From the NCBI GenBank assembly GCA_027924585.1, contig BSBM01000096.1:6633501-6697500 (forward strand): a DNA stretch of 64,000 nucleotides. The letters run 5' to 3'. This DNA is from Larix kaempferi. Its lineage: Eukaryota > Streptophyta > Pinopsida > Pinales > Pinaceae. A program made the translations under genes and the position numbers. This document shows positions 56,457-64,000 of this stretch, in pieces (position 1 is the stretch's first letter; each line of letters opens with the position of its first letter). Under the pieces are notes generated by a model. That model worked only from the letters and a program-made list of their open reading frames with translations. It was not told the origin of the DNA and did not search any database.

Positions 56457-57522
56457 TGTTGTGGAGAATTCTCTCTTATGGATAAGTGATAGCTACCTTG
56501 GATCCTTTCCCTTGATCTAATATATACAGGAGGGTATATCAGTGTACTTCCAATCCCTAGATCCAATATTCTATCTCCTAGATCTAATCATTCATTCACG
56601 TGCACACTATGAGAAGAAGAGGAGGAAGGGGGACATATCTTGCCTTATGAAGATTCCTTTGGTGCAGATCCAATACAACTGCTGAAAATATGATAGACTT
56701 TGCTCCAGCTCCACCCGCTAGCTCCTACACACAAAGAAGAAGCCAAATATCTTTCCTCAAAATATTCTAACATATGGAATATGACATGTAAATGAATATA
56801 AAATCATATATCTAAGCAATATACATTCATATCTAATGCAATCCACTCAAGCAAGATGAAATCTACTATAGAAAATCAATCAAATGTATAGATCTAAATA
56901 AGATATCATTTATAACAACATGATGTAGAGAGAGGAAGAAAGATACATGTCTATATTATAAAAATGAGAAGAGTACATCAAATAGAAAACCTTGACTGAG
57001 TCTATGTAGATCTCTTCCAAGCTCGATGATCCAATCCTTCCTTGAATCAACCAAGATGTTCATAATGGCTATAGGATGCACACGAATATCAATAGCGTGA
57101 CAATACTATGCAAGCAGTCTCTCTATAATTTTAGCAGAGTAAGGGAACTCTCAAATTTTCCTCTCTTTCTCCCTTGAAATGCCTCCATTATATATATAAA
57201 TGAAGGAAGAGAGTGAAATGAATCTAGACTCCTAGGTCCTCTCACATTTACATAAAATTAATAATTCCTAGATTAACACATGTTGATCCAACTCATTTCT
57301 CAAATTTTCTCAACAAATAAGGAAAAAATGAGGCTTCTAAAGGCTATCATTCCCCATAATGGAATAATATGTGACTTTATCCCTCTCTATAGTGGTGTAA
57401 GGATTGATATGGCTCATTTTTAGTAGGAAAATTAAATTCAAAGGTTAGAAAGGTAGTGTTTGGCCATGATAAATAATATATGTCCCCTCTAAGATCTAAG
57501 GTTGGGAAATAAGGATATAACA
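56457..57522 (-). repeat. Putative 5' LTR of a minus-strand gypsy element
   Basis: The inner end is fixed by the primer-binding site. On the plus strand it begins TGTTGTGGAG. The outer end is placed at ggatataaca (57522) because it gives TGTT...AACA termini; this is less certain. A TATA-like tatatatataaatg lies near 57190. No partner LTR is in the window. Confidence 0.5.
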
Positions 57523-58056
57523 GAGATGCCTCAAGATAATGCATTAGAAGGAGTCATAACAGGATATCATGTTATTGATAAGTTAAAACCCTAGTTTCAG
57601 ATATGGATCCATTTGAAGAGGATATCGAAGGAGCTTCTCCCTATATCATATGAGAAAAATACTGAAGTTGAAATAGCCCTAAAGGCATTGAAGGCCCATC
57701 GACTTCCATTTGGAAAGGATTGGCATTAAGTGCCAAAATTTTCCCAAATACCATCTCCACCTCAAAGGAAATCTAGATGGTAGACTTCCAGTGCTCCACA
57801 ATGACAGCCAAGTGGACAACAATTTTCTATAGTTCCAGGCCAGTTTTTGGACCAGCCAACTATGAATTTTATGCCATTTGGAGTACAATTAAATGTGCAA
57901 ATGATGCACCAAATGACGGGGAAAGAAGGAATACCTCTATCTAATCAACCAGCAAGTCAAGTTTTTGGGCAACCAGTTGTACAGTATAATGTATACATGA
58001 GAGGAAAAACAAAGCATATAAGAGGCAAAAATAAAAGTGCAAGTAAGAAGAGTTAA
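57523..58056 (+). pseudogene. Decayed coding-like segment of unknown identity
   Basis: Read in one plus frame with a few stops, the segment gives coherent peptides: EMPQDNALEGVITGYHVIDK, EVEIALKALKAHRLPFGKDW, then a Gln/Pro/Met-rich part (QPSGQQFSIVPGQFLDQPTM, NFMPFGVQLNVQMMHQMTGK) and a basic end TKHIRGKNKSASKKS with a stop at 58054-58056. Composition and the stop pattern suggest former protein coding, either part of a transposon gag or a captured host exon. I do not recognise a family. Confidence 0.35.
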
Positions 58057-58464
58057 AAAGTAAAAGGCTACTAGTCAATTAGAAAGTCAAAAGTGAAAGG
58101 GACATATTTACAACTTAGTTAAACTTAGAAGAATTTGGTTACTCATTGAGACCTATAAAAAGTAACCTGAGTGCATAAATCAAGGCTAGCAATTTTTAGG
58201 GGGACTCTATCAAATGTTGAGCAGATGAACTATTTTGTAATGTACATTTTTCTCTAAGATTAAGCTTGTAGAGTTCTGTATGTATTTTTTCCTCTATATT
58301 TTTGTCTATCTTATTTTTTATCATACTCTTCTATGTCCATGTATACTCTCATGAGATGTCAATAAAGTTCCGAGTAATAGATTCAGCTCCATATTGTGTC
58401 AACGATATGATATATTGATGAATGTTGGAATTCATTGCAGATATTTCAAATATTTTAACCTTTG
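58057..58464. other. No gene recognised
   Basis: AT-rich DNA up to the copia LTR; I see nothing in it. Confidence 0.4.
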
Positions 58465-59167
58465 TGTTGGTTTATCCAACAATACTGAGAGGGGGGGTGA
58501 ATCAGTATTGCCTTCTTTTTCCTTTAATTAAAACAATTAGTATTTAAACAATGTATACTGTGAATCAAACAAGCAAGGACATAGAATTGTATCATGGAAA
58601 CCTCAAAGAGAAAACCACAAAATCAAACTTATGAATAAATTGATTTCTACAAAATTATTTTTTTGTTGCAACAGAAAGGATGCTTCAACATCCCAGTTTT
58701 CTATATGCACCAACAAATAAGTATGGTACAACACCCCTATTTTTCAGGTTCTACTGGAAGGAGGCTACAACCTCCTTGATAGGCTTTGACTGCCACTAGC
58801 ACCACCTAGCTTCCTTGATATTTATAACTTCTTGATTTTCTACTTGATTCATCAATTCTGGAAATGCTTCATTCTGTTGGTCTCTCCCTTTCTTTATGCT
58901 GCTGGTCTCTCTCTTTCTTTATGCTGCTGTGATATGCATTGTAGATACATCTTTCCTCTAAATCGAAACTCTATTTAAATACCCCATTCACTCATAGGAA
59001 CATGTCTCTTCAGTACATGTCTTTCTAATTCATGTCTTTCTAAATATATGTTTATTAAGTTATATTTTATATCTCTATTAATTACTAATTTTTAATTAAT
59101 TAAACCTTTTGATCATGTGGGCATCTCCCTTGCTCTCTATTGCGGGAATCAATGCCAATATTCAACA
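58465..59167 (-). repeat. 3' LTR of a Sirevirus-like copia
   Basis: On the plus strand it begins TGTTGGTTTATCCAACA, continues into an actgagaggggggtgaatca phrase common at such LTR ends, and stops at ATATTCAACA. The minus-strand purine tract ccaaagggggagaa adjoins its inner end (59168-59181). Short inverted termini TGTTG...CAACA support the limits. Confidence 0.7.
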
Positions 59168-59294
59168 TTCTCCCCCTTTGGCATCGATGGAAACACCAAT
59201 AGTTCTCCCCCTTTGGAAACAATAACAAAGGCCTCCTTTTGATAGCTCCCCTTGTCAACATGTCTCCCCCTAACAAGGTATTTTCTTCTTTTAT

Positions 59295-59801
59295 TTACTG
59301 TAGGGAGATTACTCCCAACTTTTGTCTAATATACTCAAAGGCTACTTTGGGTAGTGGCTTAGTGAAGATATCAACTATCTTCTCTTTTTTATCAACATAT
59401 TCCATTCTGACAACCTTTTGTGACACTTCATCTCTTAGAAAGTGATATTTTATTGGAATGTGCTTTGTATTGGAGTGCATGAAAAGATTTTTTGATATGT
59501 TTATGGCACTGGTATTGTCACAGTTTATTACTATGGGATGCTCATACTTCATAAGTATGTATTTCAATGTATGCTTCATCCAAATGAATTGAGTACAACA
59601 TAATGCAGTAGCAATATATTCAGATTTTGTTGTAGATAGTGCAATGGAAGGTTGTTTCTTGCTTAGCCATGATACCAGACAGTCTCCCAAGTAGAATGCT
59701 ACTCCACTGGTACTCTTTCGATCATCAACACTTCCTGCCAAATATGCATCAGTGAAGGATTTTAAAGTGAATTCTTGGCCTTTTGGGTACCATAAACCAT
59801 A
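59295..59801 (-). pseudogene. Copia RNase H (Sirevirus-like)
   Basis: It follows the RT in frame after one TAG (GTL-stop-YGLWYPKGQ). SFTDAYLAGSVDDRKSTSG keeps the first aspartate, but the usual DAD is DAY. SIALSTTKSEYIATALC carries the glutamate and VINCDNTSAI another aspartate. HIPIKYHFLRDEV and IFTKPLPKVAFEYIRQKLGV end the protein at 59295. It degrades the RNA strand during reverse transcription. Confidence 0.88.
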
Positions 59802-60460
59802 CTATAGAGTACCTTTCAAATATTTGAAAATTATTTTTACTGTTGTTACATGTGTTTCTTTGGGGGCTGATTGGAATCTATCAACCAATCCTATAGCTTG
59901 CATAACATCCGGTCTTGTAGTTGTCACATATAGAAGACTACCTATCATAGATATATGCATAGTATGATCCACTTCCAAATATTCATCATCCTTGCTTAAC
60001 TTAAATCCAGTGATCATGGGGGTACTAACAGGCTTGGAATCTTCCATCTTAAATTTTTTTAGCATCTCTTTAATGTACTTGGTTTGAGAAATGAAAATCC
60101 CTTTTTTTGATTGAGTGACTTGTAATCCTAAGAAGAATGTTAGTTCTCCCAACAAAGACATTTCAAATTCTTTCTTCATATCTGAAACAAAGTTTACACT
60201 TAGGACTTGTAGATCACTTCCAAATATGATATCATCTACATAGACAACAACAATGATCATATTCTTATTTTCAAATTTTATGTAGAGATTACTATCAATG
60301 CCCCCTATTCTATATCATTGTTGTTTCAAGTAGTTTTCAAGTGTTTAAAACCATGCCCTTGGAGCTTGTTTGAGACCATAGAGATCCCTTTTTAATTTTC
60401 AAACATAATCTATGTTTTCTGATAAGAGAAAACCTTCAGGTTGTTCAATATAGACTTCTT
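59802..60460 (-). pseudogene. Copia reverse transcriptase, C-terminal two thirds
   Basis: The readable part begins at EEEVYIEQPEGFLLSEN near 60460 and contains KLKRDLYGLKQAPRAWF. The catalytic VVVYVDDIIFGSD (YVDD), ELTFFLGLQVTQSKKGIFIS, YIKEMLKKFKMEDSKPVSTP, ISMIGSLLYVTTTRPDVMQA and IIFKYLKGTL follow. Stops and small shifts lie between 60260 and 60460. Everything upstream (gag, protease, integrase, RT start) is missing: at 60462-60469 the sequence jumps into LTR sequence of a second copy. Confidence 0.87.
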
Positions 60461-60468
60461 CTTCATGT

Positions 60469-60928
60469 TGTTGGTCTCTCCCTTTCTTTATGCCACTGGT
60501 CTCTCTCTTTCTTTATGCTGTTGTGATATGCATTGTAGAGACATCTTTCCTCTAAATCGAAACTCTATTTAAATACCTCATTCAGTCATAGGAACATGTC
60601 TCTTCAGTTCATGTCTTTCCAATTCATGTCTTTCTAAATATCTGTTTATTAAGTTATATTTTATATCTCTGTTAATTAGTAATTTTTAATTAATTAAACC
60701 TTTTGATCATGTGGGCATCTCCCTTGCTCTCTATTGTGGGAATCAATGCCAATATTCAACATTCTCCCCCTTTGGCATTGATGGAAACACCAATAGTTCT
60801 CCCCCTTTGGAAAAAATAACAAAGGCCTCCTTTTGATAGCTCTCCCTGTCAACATGTCTCCCCCTGACAAGGTATTTTATTCTTTTATCTACTATAGGGA
60901 GATTACTCCCAACTTTTGTCTAAGATAC
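60469..60928 (-). repeat. Second copy of the copia 3' LTR and tail, truncated
   Basis: It repeats 58875-59334 with the same length (offset 1,594 throughout). It covers the inner LTR part, purine tract, spacer and the first codons of the pol end, and is cut by the LTR starting at 60929. The two copies differ at scattered bases. Confidence 0.85.
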
Positions 60929-63900
60929 TGTAACATCTTGAAATTTACAAAAAATTAAAAAAAAAAACGATATAGCTTGTAATGCGTAAACTAACTATGC
61001 GGAAATATAATAAATGTTTAAATGTTGTCTTGCTGTACTAAATGCGGTATTGGTTAAAAGTGTAATGTTTACGACGAGATAAATAATATCTTCTTTCGAT
61101 GTTAAACTCACTAAACTATAATTTCGCAATTCTTTTGTTGTTGATCCAATGATACAAGTTTATATGTGTTTAACTATTGTTCTTTTGTTTGATGATGAAG
61201 GGGTCCTACGGATGTCCCGAGGCTTACTTAGCATTCATGCTAAAGCATTTGAATCGTCGTTTTTCGCAGATTACAAGTAAGAGCTTTTAGTGTTTACGAC
61301 ATGCAACCGAAGAGTTTCTAACCAGTTTCCATGTCTCCAAAGTCTTAATGATTTAAGAGACATAATGTCGAATACGCTATTGGTGAGAACTTCAGTTTGC
61401 CTAGATTGTCAAACAGAAGTATATCAGTCGTATTATTCATAATCCCTGTACTAACCTTTTATTAATTTGTTCAAACAATGAATAGGATCCATAAATCATA
61501 GTTTAATTCTATGTGTTGTTATCGTGAGTTTTTCTTTGATGTATATTATGAGAATTGCCAATGTCTATAAGTGATGGCTTAGTGCAAATAAAATGCAATA
61601 TCGATATACCACTTTTTATATATATTCTAGAGCCTAGGAACTATATGCAAGATATATTTGAATTCTAACCTAGGAACTATTGCAATTCATAGTCAAATGT
61701 TAACCTATGAACTATATGCAAATTCTATTTAAAGTTTACTCTAAAATGAAATATGCATATGCTAATTCCTATACGTAGTCCTATGAACAATTATTATATG
61801 TATTGTGCGTGCACCTACGTGACTTTTTATGACATTATGGATTCCTAGAAATCAATCTGACACCACCTTGACTTACCACAAGGTGTCATTACATAACCGA
61901 GGTGTGCATTATATCGACGATCCGATACATTATAAAATGGGTAACATTAACACTATAAATATTTTCGTGCTGGCAGGCACTTTGGCTTCTCTTAGCATTT
62001 AATTCAGAATGTTTCCGTGGACAATGTCGTGGTGCTATGCACGTGATGGTGTGGTGATGTTTCAAGCCTCGTGATGAGCTGTAAGTGTTTTGGTTCGAAT
62101 GTTAACTGAGTTGTCTCCTCGGTGGCTATGGTATTGATGGTGTTATTTAATACGGTTGTTGCTTGGGTTTACGTGAAAACCCTTTGGTGATCTCCACCGT
62201 TTATCTAGCAAGGGTTTAGTTTCCGGGATCTAACCCTATCCTCCACTATGTTCTACGGTGTTAATGTTTCCTTGGAATTCGGTGTATTGGCTCTGAGGAG
62301 AGGTCGATAAGCCGAGATCCTTCAGGGTTTCATTAGCAGGTTTTTGTGGAGTGCCTACAGTTCGAAACTGTGACTTGTTGATAGCTTAAGAGCCAAAACA
62401 CTCATGGTGTTTTTCAGTAGCCTCTTGTATTAACAGTTCCAGGGTGAGTGGCACTTATTCGTGGTAGTTGATTCGATGCTCAGCTTTCCTTGTATGTCCA
62501 GTGGTAGTTCTCCAGAGTTGTATTCCCTCCTTCTTTGCATTTGGTGGTGGAGTAATGGTTACAGTTTTCATTGTCTTGGCATTCTGCTCCGGTGATAATT
62601 TCTTAAAGGTAAAGTTCCTCGGTTCGAAACCCTATGTCTTCCATTCTAATTTGAGAGTTTTAGTTGTTATTATTTCACCTGTAAAGACGCTTGTTTTAAC
62701 CACACTTGTGTTCGAATGGCAGGTACCTTCGTCGATGGATTCTCAGCTTAGGTTTTGGTAGCTGGAAACTGCAAATTACCGGTAAACTTCAGTCGTTACT
62801 CGTTACTCCAGTTAGATGACTAGTGGACCCTCATTGTGTTCTTTGCCAAGACTTTGTGTTTTCTTGGGCTATGAGGGTGACCTTCGTCGAAATCCTGTCA
62901 GCTATTGGTAACTTGGGGAGGATGAATCCTCGACCCTTTCGTCATTTTTTTTAGTAGTAAGTGTTTTCCATTGTATAATCCATAAAGGAAAATACTCAGG
63001 AGAGGGTTTCACCCTTCTATTATTCTCGGTAACTGAAAGGATTTGTATTTTCATTCGACCCATGTTTGTGTAAATGATACTGTGAGAGTTGCTCTACTTT
63101 TTGTAAAAGAAGCGAAGCTTAATGTTTGCAATCTACTGTGTATTTTATAATACAATAGCTTGTTTTCCCTACTTTATCGTGTTTTTGTTTGTGTTCAAGA
63201 GCAGGGCTCCAGTTTGTATGCATTGGATATTTTTAACGTTTTGCCACTATTGTATTTTATGAAAAGTTTGATGGCTAAGGGTTTAGCCCTATATTAAAAT
63301 GGTCAAACCCTAATGTGGGTTCTTCGGAATGTTCTGTTGTTATGATAACAATTGTTTTAACTTCTAAAATTAGATATCTAATTCGAGCAATTCGTATGGT
63401 TAATGTTTAATAGTTTTAAAGTGAAATGTGATAATATAATCTCGTATTGATGCCGAGATGCTCTTATTTTAAGTCTTAAGGAATGTAAATGATAATCATT
63501 TTCTCGTGCCTGAGTTTATGGTTTTGAAAGTGTTACTCGTCGTTCATGTCTGTCGATTTTTATGATGGTTGTGAGCCAAAATCCAACGTTTTTTATTCAG
63601 TTATGAAATGAATCATGACCAGTTTCTTATTCTGTTTGAAACTTAACTAAAATCTTAAACTTGAAAGATAAAAGTTGATACTTCTAGGGTTTGATAAGTG
63701 AAGAGTACGAGCCTATCATAAATCTTAATTTTGAAATGAAACTTTGTTTGGATAATAGTACAAGTTAACTAGCTTTTGCTTTCTCCATTAGAATTGTTAG
63801 ATACTATGAAAATAGAAGTTTAGTAATTGTATTTATCGTTGAAATAAATTATTGTACAAAATAAAATAGAAACTGTTATAAGATTAGAAAAGAGAAGCAT

Positions 63901-64000
63901 GGAAAGAAATAAACCCTAATTTAAATCTATGACTGTCAGAATATAAATGTAATATATAATGCTTGTTGATGCTATTAAATTTATAGTTGTTATGATTTCC
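60929..64000 (-). repeat. LTR related to that of element D, running off the right edge
   Basis: It begins TGTAACATCTTG, like the TGTAACATCCC of element D. It shares the block gatgatgaaggggtcctac...gcatttgaatc and other phrases in the same order. Left of it is copia sequence, not a primer-binding site, so by comparison with D it is the outer end of a 3' LTR (or a solo LTR) in minus orientation. gatac at 60924-60928 should be repeated beyond its far end. At least 3,072 bp lie in the window. The frame 62468-62761 has no known motif. Confidence 0.75.

Noticed and set aside
62468-62761. 97-codon frame in the right-edge LTR
   Set aside because: Inside an LTR, with no counterpart in the LTRs of D and no motif.
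1-64000. A host gene with exons
   Set aside because: Every recognisable coding block belongs to a retrotransposon or to the antisense gene carried by one; no splice-joined host protein could be assembled.

Overview
The window reads as intergenic heterochromatin from a large-genome land plant. I found no intact host gene. It is a stack of LTR retrotransposons of plant lineages: a Tat/Ogre-like Ty3/gypsy, two chromovirus-type Ty3/gypsy elements and three Ty1/copia types. They are nested in each other and decayed by stop codons that look like cytosine-deamination products. A gymnosperm or large-genome angiosperm would fit, but the species cannot be named from this sequence.

Layout. 1-3242: AT-rich DNA with a diverged tandem repeat of about 160-180 bp. 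3248-26612: one plus-strand gypsy element (element B) with TSD GTTTC. It is about 15.4 kb once its insertion is removed, and its pol order is protease, RT, RNase H, integrase, then a second archaeal-like RNase H. It also carries an antisense gene resembling the plant mobile domain (PMD) family between pol and the 3' LTR. Nested in its leader is a minus-strand copia (element A, 5355-13299, TSD TTAGC). Element A in turn carries a 620-bp solo LTR (8302-8921, TSD ATTCT) inside its RT. 26618-29305: non-coding DNA with a stranded gag relic, then G/C-run repeats.

29306-42802: minus-strand chromovirus D with very large LTRs (4.09 and 4.55 kb); one LTR holds a 285-bp MITE with a 10-bp TSD. 43219-52297: plus-strand chromovirus E (TSD CTTAC). 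D and E both sit in the same G/C-run repeat tract (29150-29305, 42803-43218, 52298-52420). 52482-52552: a tRNA-like relic. 53511-55880: a copia-type LTR without its body. 56433-57522: PBS and LTR of a minus-strand gypsy whose body is gone. 57523-58056: an unidentified decayed coding-like stretch. 58465-60928: minus-strand Sirevirus-like copia remains with a 460-bp direct duplication. 60929-64000: an LTR related to that of D, running off the right edge.

Each autonomous element follows the usual gag-pol plan: nucleocapsid, protease, reverse transcriptase, RNase H and integrase, primed by a tRNA at the PBS. None has an intact gag-pol. The least ordinary object is element B: a late-placed second RNase H, two extra CCHC zinc knuckles between protease and RT, and a spliced-looking antisense PMD-like gene that seems to have its own TATA box. 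Names and frames come from reading the sequence by eye; no database search was run.
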